Position numbers and translations under genes: made by a program
The notes under the pieces: generated by a model
Seen by the model: the letters and a program-made list of their open reading frames with translations, nothing else
The model's database searches: none
Told to the model about the DNA's origin: nothing
Assembly (NCBI RefSeq): GCF_016125955.1
Contig: NZ_JADEVE010000244.1
Location: 1-64,000 of the forward strand
Origin: Acetomicrobium sp. S15 = DSM 107314
GTDB taxonomy: Bacteria; Synergistota; Synergistia; Synergistales; Thermosynergistaceae
Reading direction: 5' to 3'
DNA length: 64,000 bases
Part shown: positions 52,129-63,574 of the stretch, in pieces
Layout: each line of letters starts with the position of its first letter
Position numbering within the stretch: position 1 is the stretch's first letter

Positions 52129-55100
52129 GAGCTTCGGACGCCCTTGTGAATTCGCGTTCTCTCCGGGTCTTACGGCTCTCGTGGGTCCCAACGGCAGCGG
52201 CAAGAGCAACGTTTTGGATGCGCTGCGCTTCGTCTTGGGCGATTCATCGCCAGTTCGCCTGAGGATCAGCCGACTTTCTGATCTCATGTTTCAGGGTAGC
52301 CCCTCCGTACCGCCCGCCAAAAGCGCGGAGGTTGCTCTGGATCTGACAGATGGGGCGCTCTCTTGCCGTCTGCGCCGCGAAGTGGACGAAGAAGGAAGCA
52401 CCCTTTACTTGGATGGCAGGCGAATTCGCCTAAAGGAACTGGAAGAAGCAAAGAGGGGCTGGCGCCTCGAGGGAGACCGGTTTGTCTTCATAGGGCAGGG
52501 CGAAGTGATGGAGGTCATCCAACAATCTCCCGCCTTGCGTCGCAACAACTTAGAGGCCCTATTCGGCATAGATCTCTACCGAAGGCGGCGCGAGGGTGCA
52601 ATGTCTAAGCTCGCTGCGGTCCTCGAAGAGGCGACGCGCATAGAGGCGCTCATGGTAGAACTTAAGAGGCGTAGAGATGAAATAGCCCCTGGCGTCGAAT
52701 TAGCGAAAAGAGCCAAAGGTGTAGGGATGCGCCTGGAGGAGGCGCGAAAATTTCTTTACTGGCGGCTGAGGAGGGACCTCGAACTTCAATTAGAGCGCCT
52801 TTCAAAGGAGGGCGAAGAGGTGCAGCGCCATTTGCGCAAGCGGCTTTTTTGGGCGCGCCTGTGGAGAAAGGCCCTTGTGGAACTCGAGGAGGAGCAAAGG
52901 AAGGTTCGCGAGAGGTCGGATCAGCTCGCCGCCGAGCTTTCTGCCCTTGATGAAGCGATGGGATCGCTTCGGCGCAGATTGGGAGCGAGCGGTTTCTCTT
53001 ACAGAATGGCAAGAGAGAAGTCTTGTCGCATCGAAGCGGATCGTCGCGAGGCTTACGATCGTCACCGTAAGCTCCTGGAGGAAAAAGGGCGGCTTGCAGG
53101 TGAGATGGAAGAAGCAAAGCGCAAGTTGGGAAAGCTTGAGGGTGAACTCTTGCGCCTTCGAGAAGCGGAGCGCCTTCGAGAAGCGGAGCGCGAGGAAAAG
53201 AGGCAAAGAAGAAAAGATCTCCTCAGCGAAAAAGCCGACCTTGAGCTTGAGCGCGAAAGGGCCATGAGCCGTCTGCGCGCCCTCGGGCGGCTCGCTGTAG
53301 AAGAAAGCCGCCTTGCAGGTGAACTGCTCCACAAGCTCAAAGGTCTCGAACTCGACGAGGAGCTTTCGAGTGAGAGACTCGAAGTCGCAAAAAAGAACCT
53401 CGAAGTAGCGATAGAGGCTCACGGGGATGCCTATGCGCTCTGTCAGGTCCTCGGCATTAAAGTTCAGGGTTTGAGGAAAAGGGCGGCGGAGCTCGAAGCG
53501 ATGGAGAACGAGCTCCATGAATCGTCCGATAACGGCTATCCATCGCCCGTACGCCATGTCATCTCGGCGGTGCGGCTTGGCAGGCTGAAGGCGAATCCGA
53601 AACCTGTAGTCGAAGCCTTTTCTTGTCCTGATGGGTTGTCCGTGGCATTGGGTGCATATTTGGGAGGTAGGCAATTTTGGCTCCTGGTGGAAGACCTCGA
53701 AGAGGCTCAGCGTTGTATAGAACAACTCAAGGCGAACAATGCCGGAAGGGCGACATTTTTCCCCAAGGAGAGAGCTCGCCCTCGCGCGCCCAAGGAGATA
53801 AAGAGAAAGGATGGCATTGTGGGGTGGGCTAAAGACTTGGTCGAGATTGAGCCCTATTGGGAGGCTCCTTTAGAGGAGCTTCTCGGTGACCTCCTCGTTG
53901 TTACCGATTATGAGGTCGGTGCTGCGCTCGTGCGAGAGGGAGCCAGATTCCCAATAGTCACGCTCGAGGGTGAAGTCTTTCAACCGTCGGGTGCCGTGAG
54001 CGGTGGCAGAGGGCGCGAGGCCAAAGCGATAGAGGTGCATAACGCCCTTCTGAAGGTGAAAAACGAGCTTGCGTCGTTGAAGAAAGCCCTCAGCGAGGAG
54101 AGGGAGCGCCTCAAAGCCGCTGAAGAAAAAGAGGCAGCTTTGGCAGCGAAAAAGGAAGAGGCGGAGCGCGTCCTCGAAGAGAGACGAGCTACCCTGGCAC
54201 AGCTTGAAGCGACTAAAGGCACTTTTTACGCTGAACTCGCTCGCCTTAGCGAGGTAGAGCGCGCGAGAAAGGCGGAGATGAGAGAACTGGGGTCCCTCGT
54301 AATGTCCGCTTCGACTCGTCTGAAGGGGATCTACGAGGAACTCGCCGGGCTTCAAGGAATAGAAGCGCCATCGGCTATCAAGGAGCTCGAAGGCGCTTAC
54401 AGCTTGGCGACAGAGCGTGCGAAATCGTGCGAGGCGATCCATTCCAGGGTTGCGAGCGAACTGACCGATGCCGAAAGGCGCCTTCGTCGCTTAGAAGAAG
54501 AGTTGGCTCGCTCTCAGGGGGTTCAGGAGGAAGAAAAAGCTAAACTGAAGGAGATCGGCTTGGAGTGGAAACGCCTCAGGGAGCGGCGCGTTGTGTTGCG
54601 GGGGCTCGTTGAGGCGAGCGACGAGATGCTTGCATTGATGGCCAAGAAGGTGACCGGCGCCAGAAGAAGGGCAGAAGCCGCCGAGAAAGATAAAGAGACG
54701 CTAGCCAGATCGCTGCAGTCGATCGAGGAAAGGAAGGGCTCGGCCGAACGTGAGCTCGAAAGGATAGTAGATCTGTGGGAGGGGAGCTTCCCATATTCGG
54801 AGGCTGATGCGGCAAGCATAGCCGAATCGGCGGAGGCGTTGCGCAGATCTGCGCTGCAGCTCGAGGAGGAGCTTCATTCCTTCGGCGACGTAGATTACGG
54901 GGTGCTCTCGGAGGACAATTCACTTTCGCAGCGGATTTCTTATCTCGGACTGGAGTTGAAGGACGTCCTTGACGGTAAGAGGGAGCTCGAGGAATTGATC
55001 CGGCTGACAGACCGCCAAGCCGGCGACGTTTTTAAAGGAGCGCTTAAAAAGATCGACGGGCGATTCGACGAACTCTTTCGCCTCCTCCTCGGAGGGGGCG

Positions 55101-55483
55101 AGGCCCATTTAAGACTTGAGGAGGGTGTATCGCTCTGGGATGCCGGCGTGGAGGTAATCTGCAGGCCGCCGGGCAAGCGGGCGCAACACCTATCCCAGCT
55201 TTCGGGCGGGGAGAGATCGCTATCGGCCATAGCTTTCCTTTTGGCCGCCATGGATGAGGCGAATGCCCCGCTTGCGGTCTTGGATGAGGTGGACGCCTCG
55301 CTCGATGAAGTCAACGTCAGGCGCTTTGCCGATCTGTTGTGCGAATACGCGAAGAAGATTCAGCTTATTATTATGACACATCGCAGGGTGACAATGGAGG
55401 GGGCAGATGTAATCTACGGCGTAACGCTCTCAGAGCCAGGCTTGTCTCAAGTGGTAGGCGTTCAGCTTGAGGAGTGGGTTTAA
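52094..55483 (+). CDS. smc: chromosome partition protein SMC
   Basis: The 1129-residue condensin ATPase starts MYIAALRLKGFKSFG with Walker A at about 31-38 (GPNGSGKSN). Long coiled coils flank a hinge near 480-640 (SAVRLGRLKANPKPVVEAFS, VSGGRGREAK). The C-terminal head has the signature LSGGERSLSAIAFLLA and Walker B AVLDEVDASLDEVN. The first coil contains an 18-bp tandem duplication (53153-53188) encoding LREAER twice. TTG start at 52094 with gggagg upstream, inside the end of rng. scpA/scpB are not in the window. Confidence 0.96.
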   Translation: MYIAALRLKGFKSFGRPCEFAFSPGLTALVGPNGSGKSNVLDALRFVLGDSSPVRLRISRLSDLMFQGSPSVPPAKSAEVALDLTDGALSCRLRREVDEEGSTLYLDGRRIRLKELEEAKRGWRLEGDRFVFIGQGEVMEVIQQSPALRRNNLEALFGIDLYRRRREGAMSKLAAVLEEATRIEALMVELKRRRDEIAPGVELAKRAKGVGMRLEEARKFLYWRLRRDLELQLERLSKEGEEVQRHLRKRLFWARLWRKALVELEEEQRKVRERSDQLAAELSALDEAMGSLRRRLGASGFSYRMAREKSCRIEADRREAYDRHRKLLEEKGRLAGEMEEAKRKLGKLEGELLRLREAERLREAEREEKRQRRKDLLSEKADLELERERAMSRLRALGRLAVEESRLAGELLHKLKGLELDEELSSERLEVAKKNLEVAIEAHGDAYALCQVLGIKVQGLRKRAAELEAMENELHESSDNGYPSPVRHVISAVRLGRLKANPKPVVEAFSCPDGLSVALGAYLGGRQFWLLVEDLEEAQRCIEQLKANNAGRATFFPKERARPRAPKEIKRKDGIVGWAKDLVEIEPYWEAPLEELLGDLLVVTDYEVGAALVREGARFPIVTLEGEVFQPSGAVSGGRGREAKAIEVHNALLKVKNELASLKKALSEERERLKAAEEKEAALAAKKEEAERVLEERRATLAQLEATKGTFYAELARLSEVERARKAEMRELGSLVMSASTRLKGIYEELAGLQGIEAPSAIKELEGAYSLATERAKSCEAIHSRVASELTDAERRLRRLEEELARSQGVQEEEKAKLKEIGLEWKRLRERRVVLRGLVEASDEMLALMAKKVTGARRRAEAAEKDKETLARSLQSIEERKGSAERELERIVDLWEGSFPYSEADAASIAESAEALRRSALQLEEELHSFGDVDYGVLSEDNSLSQRISYLGLELKDVLDGKRELEELIRLTDRQAGDVFKGALKKIDGRFDELFRLLLGGGEAHLRLEEGVSLWDAGVEVICRPPGKRAQHLSQLSGGERSLSAIAFLLAAMDEANAPLAVLDEVDASLDEVNVRRFADLLCEYAKKIQLIIMTHRRVTMEGADVIYGVTLSEPGLSQVVGVQLEEWV
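53153..53188. repeat. 18-bp perfect tandem duplication within smc
   Basis: cgccttcgagaagcggag is present twice in a row (53153-53170 and 53171-53188). It adds six residues to the first coiled coil without breaking the frame. It is consistent with recent slippage; a six-residue insertion shifts the heptad register by one. Confidence 0.9.
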
Positions 55484-56226
55484 TGGAAGCGACGAGAGAT
55501 GCGATCCTTTACGGCTTGCTTCATATCTGGCAGCCGCTCAAAGGCCCTCGCGTTTCGGTGGATAGCGTGCTGTTGGCTTGGTATGCGCGCATTAAGCGTG
55601 GCGAGCGCGCCATCGAACTCGGAAGTGCCCACGGCGCCGTTTCACTCATATTGGCTAGGCGCTATCCGGAGTGCAGCATAGAGGGGATCGAAATTCAAGA
55701 GGAATTGGTGGAACTGGCTCGTCTGAACGCTGCAGAGAACGGTCTGACGGACAGGGTTTCTTTTTACTGCCGCGACCTGCGCCAGGTGCAGCGGTTTTAT
55801 CGAAATCAGTCTTTTCACGTAGTGGTGGCAAATCCTCCGTATGGCGAGGTTTTATCGAGTCGCGCGAGCCCAGTTTGGTCGGAGGCTGTAGCCAGAGGCG
55901 GTCTTCTCTGTTCGTTGGACGATGTTGCGAGGAGCGCAAGCTATCTCTTGCGCCACGGGGGGCGCCTTTACATGGTTTATTCGGCGAGGCGGCTTTCAAG
56001 CCTGATGATGGCCCTGAAGGGCCACGGTCTGGAGCCAAAACGGTTGAGGGCCGTGCACCCTAAACCCGAGAGGGAGGCCTCTGTCGTACTCTTGGAGGCG
56101 AGAATGAAGGGGGGAGAGGGGTTGACCGTGGAGCCGCCCTTGTACATCTATGATGAATGTGGTAAATATACAAAAGCGCTGCTCTCGGCCTACTCCCTGG
56201 AGGGTCAGGCATCTTGCCGCTCATAG
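55483..56226 (+). CDS. N6-adenine RNA methyltransferase, TrmN6-like
   Basis: The 247-residue class I methyltransferase has the SAM loop (AIELGSAHGAVSLILA, about 41-56) and the N6-adenine motif IV ANPPYGE. The order and length match the TrmN6/YfiC family, which methylates A37 of tRNA1(Val), though specificity may differ here. The ATG at 55483 overlaps the smc stop (TAATG) and lies 8 bases behind gaggag; a GTG nine bases earlier is unlikely. rsmI starts 13 bases before its end. Confidence 0.86.
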   Translation: MEATRDAILYGLLHIWQPLKGPRVSVDSVLLAWYARIKRGERAIELGSAHGAVSLILARRYPECSIEGIEIQEELVELARLNAAENGLTDRVSFYCRDLRQVQRFYRNQSFHVVVANPPYGEVLSSRASPVWSEAVARGGLLCSLDDVARSASYLLRHGGRLYMVYSARRLSSLMMALKGHGLEPKRLRAVHPKPEREASVVLLEARMKGGEGLTVEPPLYIYDECGKYTKALLSAYSLEGQASCRS

Positions 56227-57038
56227 TAGTGCCCACTCCCATAGGGAACTTGAGGGACATCACGCTCCGCTCGTTAGACGCCTTAAAAGAAGCGGACATT
56301 ATCGCCTGCGAAGATACGAGGCGCACCGCGAAGCTCTTGAACCATTACGACATCAAGGCGCCGCTCGTATCCTGCCACGAATATAACGAACGCTCTCGGG
56401 TCGAGCCGCTCCTTGAAAGGGTAGAGCAAGGACAAAAAGTAGTCCTGGTGTCAGATGCCGGCATGCCGGCCATATCCGATCCTGGCTATCTGATAATCTC
56501 GTCCGCTATAGAGAGGAATCTCGAAGTCGATGTATTGCCAGGCCCTTCTTCGATCCTGCCTGCGCTGCTTCTCTCGGGTTTGTCGCCCGACGCCTTCGTC
56601 TTCCTCGGTTTTTTGCCGGAGAAGAAAAAGAAGCGCCGTGTCCTCCTCGGGAAGGTGGCGCTTCTTCCGTGGACTCTGATATTTTATGTTCCCCCACACG
56701 ACCTGCAGGGCACCTTAGAAGAGATGCTCGAAGCCTTAGGGGATAGAAAAGCTGCCCTCGTCAGGGAGATGAGCAAGCTCTATCAAGAGACGTTGCGAGG
56801 GAACATTTCCTATTTGCTTGAGGTTGCGCGGCTCGAGAGCAAAAGAGGCGAGCTCGTCTTGGTCGTAGAGGGGGCAAAGATGGCAGAGACCGCAGAAACG
56901 TGGAAAGAAGAGGCTCTGCGTTTAACGAGCGAAAAAAGGAGCGCCAAGGATGTTGTCTCTTTAGTGGCTGAGCGGTATGGTATTACAAAGAGCGCCGTAA
57001 AGCGATGGCTTCGAGAATGCGCCGATGAGGAGGGTTAA
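56214..57038 (+). CDS. rsmI: 16S rRNA 2'-O-ribose C1402 methyltransferase RsmI
   Basis: The 274-residue tetrapyrrole-methylase-fold protein has VPTPIGNLRDITLRSLDAL, CEDTRRTAKLLNHY, VLVSDAGMPAISDPG and LPGPSSILPALLLSGL, the classical RsmI series. With RsmH it forms m4Cm1402 at the ribosomal P site. The last 30 residues (KDVVSLVAERYGITKSAVKR) form a small helical tail common in the family. TTG start with ggaggg upstream. Confidence 0.94.
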   Translation: MPLIVVPTPIGNLRDITLRSLDALKEADIIACEDTRRTAKLLNHYDIKAPLVSCHEYNERSRVEPLLERVEQGQKVVLVSDAGMPAISDPGYLIISSAIERNLEVDVLPGPSSILPALLLSGLSPDAFVFLGFLPEKKKKRRVLLGKVALLPWTLIFYVPPHDLQGTLEEMLEALGDRKAALVREMSKLYQETLRGNISYLLEVARLESKRGELVLVVEGAKMAETAETWKEEALRLTSEKRSAKDVVSLVAERYGITKSAVKRWLRECADEEG

Positions 57039-57040
57039 AC

Positions 57041-58969
57041 TTGGAAGATAAGAAGCGTTTTTTTATCACAACTCCAATATATTATGTTAACGATGTGCCG
57101 CATATAGGACACGCCTATACTACCATCGCCGCCGATGTGATGGCCAGATATCATCGCATGAAGGGAGAAGATGTGTTGTTCTCCACCGGCACCGATGAAC
57201 ATGGGCAAAAAATTCAGCGCGCTGCGGCCAATAAGGGGATGACGCCAGAGGAACTCGCCGATAAGACGGTGGATAACTTCAAGGCGCTGTGGCAGAAGCT
57301 CAACATCTCCAATGACGACTTCGTTCGAACTACCGAAGAGAGGCACCACAAAACGGTGCAGGCGATATTCAATCTCCTTAAGGGTAAGGGTGACATCTAT
57401 AAGGGCACGTACGAAGGGTGGTATTGCGTCCCTTGCGAAACCTATGTGCCGGAGAGCCAGATGGGAGAAGGGCGTACCTGCCCGAGTTGCGGCAGACAGC
57501 TCGAGATGATGTCGGAGGAGAGCTACTTCTTCCGCATGTCCGCGTATCAGGAACCGCTTTTGAAGTATTACGAGGAAAACCCCGACGCCATACTGCCAGA
57601 ATCGCGGTATAACGAGATCGTGAGTTTTATAAAGGGAGGCCTGAAGGATCAATCGGTATCTCGGACCACCATATCGTGGGGCATTCCCGTACCAGGCGAC
57701 GAGAAACATGTGGTCTACGTTTGGTTCGATGCGCTCATAAACTACCTTACGGTCTGCGGCTATCCCGATGACGAGCGTTGGCGCCTATATTGGCCGGAGG
57801 TCCGCCATTTGGTCGGTAAAGATATCGCCAGGTTTCACTGCGTCATATGGCCGGCCATGCTCTTGGCCGCGGGGCTGACGCCGCCGAAACAGGTCTTTGC
57901 CCACGGCTGGTGGACCGTAGAGGGGGAGAAGATGTCGAAATCCCTCGGCAACGTGGTCGACCCATTCGAGATGGTCGATCTCTACGGCGTAGACCCCTTC
58001 CGCTACTTTCTCCTGAGGGAGGTTCCCTTCGGGCTGGACGGCGATTTCTCCGAGCTGGCCATGGTATCGCGCATTAATTCCGATCTCGCCAACGACCTCG
58101 GCAACCTCTTGAGCCGCACGTTGCAGATGGTGATCCAGTTTAAAGGAGGGGTAGTGCCGCACTTCGGCGAGGCAGGAGAGCTCGAGCGCGACATCGCCTC
58201 TATGGCCGAAAGGAGCTTCGGGGCCGTAGACGTAGCTATGCGCCGCTTCGCCTACGATGAGGCGCTAAAAAATATATGGGCCTTTATAGGGCGCGCCAAT
58301 AAGTATATCGACGAGACCGAACCGTGGAAACTTGGCAGAGAAGGGAAAGGAGGGCAACTCGACACGGTCCTTTTCACGTTGTGCGAATCACTTCGCCTGA
58401 TATCCCTTTTGATAGCCCCCTTCATGCCGGATGCTGCGGAGAGGCTTTGGAATCAGTTGGGCCTCCCGTCTTCTCCTCAATCGCTTGGATATGCCGATTT
58501 TCGCTGGGGAAACTTTCCGCCGGGGACGGCAGTCAAGAGGGGAAGCTCGCTATTTCCTCGCATAGACCTCAAGCGTTGGGAAGAGAAGAAACGTGAGCGC
58601 GACCTGAAGAAGGGGCGACCGGTCGATCCTGGCGAGCACGAAGAAGAGATCTCCATCGATGAATTCAAGAAGGTTGAACTGAGGGTCGCCCGTATTTTGT
58701 CTGTCGCTCCCGTGCCGGGCACGGATAAGTTGTATAAGATCGAGGTGGATTTGGGCTACGAGAAGCGCACGATCGTATCGGGGATCAGGGAGCATTATCC
58801 CCCTGAGGAGTTGGCCGGAAAGGTCATCATCGTCGTCTGCAACTTGAAGCCGGCGAAATTGCGCGGCATAGAGAGCAAGGGCATGCTTTTGGCTGCGGAA
58901 GGGCATGACGGTGGCCTTGCCCTGCTCACGGTCGATAAGGACATTCCGCTCGGCAGCCGCATCCATTGA
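57041..58969 (+). CDS. metG: methionyl-tRNA synthetase
   Basis: The 642-residue class I synthetase has HIGH at 21-24 (PHIGHAY), a zinc knuckle with two CxxC (CVPCETYVPE and CPSCGR), the KMSKS loop near 297 (GEKMSKSLGN), an anticodon-binding helical domain, and a C-terminal EMAPII-like tRNA-binding domain (FKKVELRVARILSVAPVPGT) for dimerisation. It charges both initiator and elongator tRNA-Met. TTG start two bases after the rsmI stop, with gagg upstream. Confidence 0.97.
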   Translation: MEDKKRFFITTPIYYVNDVPHIGHAYTTIAADVMARYHRMKGEDVLFSTGTDEHGQKIQRAAANKGMTPEELADKTVDNFKALWQKLNISNDDFVRTTEERHHKTVQAIFNLLKGKGDIYKGTYEGWYCVPCETYVPESQMGEGRTCPSCGRQLEMMSEESYFFRMSAYQEPLLKYYEENPDAILPESRYNEIVSFIKGGLKDQSVSRTTISWGIPVPGDEKHVVYVWFDALINYLTVCGYPDDERWRLYWPEVRHLVGKDIARFHCVIWPAMLLAAGLTPPKQVFAHGWWTVEGEKMSKSLGNVVDPFEMVDLYGVDPFRYFLLREVPFGLDGDFSELAMVSRINSDLANDLGNLLSRTLQMVIQFKGGVVPHFGEAGELERDIASMAERSFGAVDVAMRRFAYDEALKNIWAFIGRANKYIDETEPWKLGREGKGGQLDTVLFTLCESLRLISLLIAPFMPDAAERLWNQLGLPSSPQSLGYADFRWGNFPPGTAVKRGSSLFPRIDLKRWEEKKRERDLKKGRPVDPGEHEEEISIDEFKKVELRVARILSVAPVPGTDKLYKIEVDLGYEKRTIVSGIREHYPPEELAGKVIIVVCNLKPAKLRGIESKGMLLAAEGHDGGLALLTVDKDIPLGSRIH

Positions 58970-58989
58970 AGGACATAGGAGTGAACGTC

Positions 58990-61885
<2,896 letters not shown>

Positions 61886-61901
61886 CCTTCTATCGTATGG
61901 C

Positions 61902-62312
61902 CTACATCTCGACTTCGGCGTGCGGATCCCCCTCGCGCGGGACTATGCAAATAAAGCGCAACTCTCCTCCCCCGGCGTTTTCGAACATGTGCTCCATCCC
62001 GCCAGGCACGTGGGCCCAGCACCCTTTTTCGAATAGGTATACCGACTCGCCTATGTGAGCGCGCCCATGTCCGTCGATGACGAGTATGTAGTGAGGCCAC
62101 GGGTGGCTATGCATTGCAATTTGTCTCTTCGGGGGAAGCGTGAAAAATCGCATCACGTAGCCTTCCCAAAACCTCTTCGGCCCGAAGACGATCCTCTTAC
62201 TCGCTCCCTCAGCCATGTCGGATATATCGATGGGCTTGAGGTCTTCTAATTTGCCGCTGTATATCTCGTTGCCGTTAGACACTACACTCACCCCCTCACA
62301 TATTTTTACCAT
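61902..62312 (-). CDS. small cupin-domain protein
   Basis: A single-domain cupin of 136 residues. The metal-binding motifs are visible: motif 1 MHSHPWPHYILVIDGHG and motif 2 WAHVPGGMEHMFEN. Small cupins bind a metal and a small ligand or act as isomerases; the substrate is unknown. ATG at 62312 has gaggt upstream, but GTG at 62282 has the stronger gaggggg and would give MSNGNEIYSG. It is alone on the minus strand between tsaC and tRNA-Pro. Confidence 0.78.
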   Translation of the reverse strand: MVKICEGVSVVSNGNEIYSGKLEDLKPIDISDMAEGASKRIVFGPKRFWEGYVMRFFTLPPKRQIAMHSHPWPHYILVIDGHGRAHIGESVYLFEKGCWAHVPGGMEHMFENAGGGELRFICIVPREGDPHAEVEM

Positions 62313-62340
62313 GGAAACCTCATCTTAGCCAAGTACTTTT

Positions 62341-62379
62341 TTGGGTCTTTAGTCCTTACTATTGGGTCTTAGGTCTTAG
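62341..62379. repeat. imperfect heptamer/18-bp direct repeats between the cupin gene and tRNA-Pro
   Basis: ttgggtctttagtcctta (62341-62358) is followed by ttgggtcttaggtcttag (62362-62379), 21 bp apart with few mismatches. Inside is ggtctta twice in tandem. The rest of 62313-62463 holds the tRNA promoter and no gene. Confidence 0.6.
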
Positions 62380-62423
62380 CCACCGGGGATCGAAGCGCCT
62401 TTTAGGGGTTCGGCTCGTCGGCT

Positions 62424-62452
62424 TTGACTGAAGATAAAGGCAGTGTTATAAT
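62424..62452 (+). promoter_or_regulatory. consensus-like sigma-70 promoter for tRNA-Pro
   Basis: ttgact (62424-62429), a 17-bp spacer and tataat (62447-62452) form a near-perfect promoter 11 bp before the tRNA. It may also drive smpB and ssrA. Confidence 0.88.
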
Positions 62453-62463
62453 ATGCATCGGTT

Positions 62464-62542
<79 letters not shown>

Positions 62543-62569
62543 AAGGCTTGAGGGCGGAGGTTTGCATGA

Positions 62570-63034
62570 GTGCCCAACAAGGTGGTAGCCAGAAACCGAA
62601 AGGCGATTCATGATTATTTTATCTTAGAGACGTACGAAGCTGGGATTGTGCTTACTGGCACGGAGATCAAGTCCGTGCGCGAGGGGCGCGTTAACTTGAG
62701 AGATGGTTACGCTAAAATCGAGGGCGGAGAGCTGTGGCTTTACAACATCCATATATCGCCCTATGAACGCGGGAGCTTTTACAATCACGATCCCTTGCGC
62801 CCGCGGAAGTTGCTCCTCCGGAAAGAGGAGATAAGGCGTTTGCTGGGCAAAACCAAGGAAAAAGGGCTCACGCTGGTGCCTCTTTCTGTGTACATCAAGG
62901 ATAACCGTTGGGCTAAAGTGGAGATCGCCCTCGCTAAGGGGAAGAAGCAATACGATAAGCGTGCGGCCATAGCCGAGAGAGACGCCCAGAGGGCCATGGA
63001 GCGAGCGCGCCGCGTCGCCGTTAGAAATGAGTGA
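62570..63034 (+). CDS. smpB: SsrA-binding protein SmpB
   Basis: The 154-residue protein binds tmRNA and mimics the codon-anticodon arm during trans-translation. The OB-fold core is recognisable: [55 protein letters not shown] and the basic tail [23 protein letters not shown] start at 62570 with ggagg nine bases upstream. ssrA begins four bases after the stop, so protein and RNA partner form one transcription unit. Confidence 0.96.
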   Translation: MPNKVVARNRKAIHDYFILETYEAGIVLTGTEIKSVREGRVNLRDGYAKIEGGELWLYNIHISPYERGSFYNHDPLRPRKLLLRKEEIRRLLGKTKEKGLTLVPLSVYIKDNRWAKVEIALAKGKKQYDKRAAIAERDAQRAMERARRVAVRNE

Positions 63035-63038
63035 GTTT

Positions 63039-63395
63039 GGGGGCGTACGGTCTCGACGGCAGGTTGGAGGGCCGCGTGGGTGCGGGCCGAGGTGCCGTAA
63101 CCTCGTAAAACAGCGGCAACAAAAATAAGTGCCGACGACACGTTTGCACTCGCTGCTTAAGTAGTAAGCAGCACATCCTTAGCGCTTTCGCCGCTTGGGC
63201 GCCAAGGATGTCACACAGAGCGGCTTACCTGGCTCCTTAACGCCTCCTAAGGGCCGGGGACACCTCAAGGGGGCTGGAAGGAGGGGCTTTGTCCCCGATA
63301 GCCTCTCCTTCGAGATCGCCATCGGGGACTACGCCCGTAGGGCCCGTGCGGTTGGCCCCTGTTGGACCGGGGTTCGATTCCCCGCGCCTCCACCA
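63039..63395 (+). ncRNA. ssrA: tmRNA (10Sa RNA)
   Basis: The 357-nt RNA has its acceptor stem from gggggcg (63039-63045) with cgcctcc (63385-63391), an A, and encoded CCA (63393-63395). The T arm is cgggg-ttcgatt-ccccg. The tag frame is 63131-63160: gcc gac gac acg ttt gca ctc gct gct taa, giving ADDTFALAA, the usual ALAA degradation end. The following pairings fit pseudoknots. It rescues ribosomes on broken mRNAs with SmpB. Its 3' end is a favourite integration site for tyrosine recombinases, and such a gene starts 180 bp downstream. Confidence 0.96.
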
Positions 63396-63401
63396 GAGCA
63401 C

Positions 63402-63454
63402 ATCAGCCGTAGGTTGGGTAAGTAACAAAAACCCAGTCTACGGCTGATTTTATT
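63402..63454 (+). terminator. rho-independent terminator of ssrA
   Basis: Positions 63402-63419 pair with 63431-63448 over 18 bp (two wobbles) around an 11-base loop, then tttta follows. It is a strong terminator 7 bp after the tmRNA CCA. Confidence 0.9.
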
Positions 63455-63458
63455 AGAT

Positions 63459-63487
63459 TTGACGGTTTCATAAAATCTCATTAAAAT
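63459..63487 (+). promoter_or_regulatory. candidate promoter of the integrase gene
   Basis: ttgacg (63459-63464), 17 bp, and taaaat (63482-63487) give a good sigma-70 match. It lies between the ssrA terminator and the integrase, showing the integrase has its own promoter. Confidence 0.7.
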
Positions 63488-63505
63488 ACGGTCAATATCA
63501 GGTAG

Positions 63506-63556
63506 TTGGTGGGCACCAATTCGGGCACATCTCAGGTAACCTCGGAATGTGCCCAC
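63506..63556. promoter_or_regulatory. two inverted repeats in the integrase leader
   Basis: ttggtg-gg-caccaa (63506-63519) is a perfect palindrome. gggcacat (63523-63530) pairs with atgtgccc (63547-63554) around 16 bases. In addition gtgggcac (63509-63516) can pair with gtgcccac (63549-63556), so the two foldings compete. They may be integrase/excisionase arm sites, repressor operators or an RNA switch. Confidence 0.5.
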
Positions 63557-63574
63557 AAATGGAGGGAAATGCCT

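Noticed and set aside
52802-53725. A 307-residue minus-strand reading frame
   Set aside because: It is antisense to the SMC coiled coil; repetitive charged codons create long open frames on the other strand.
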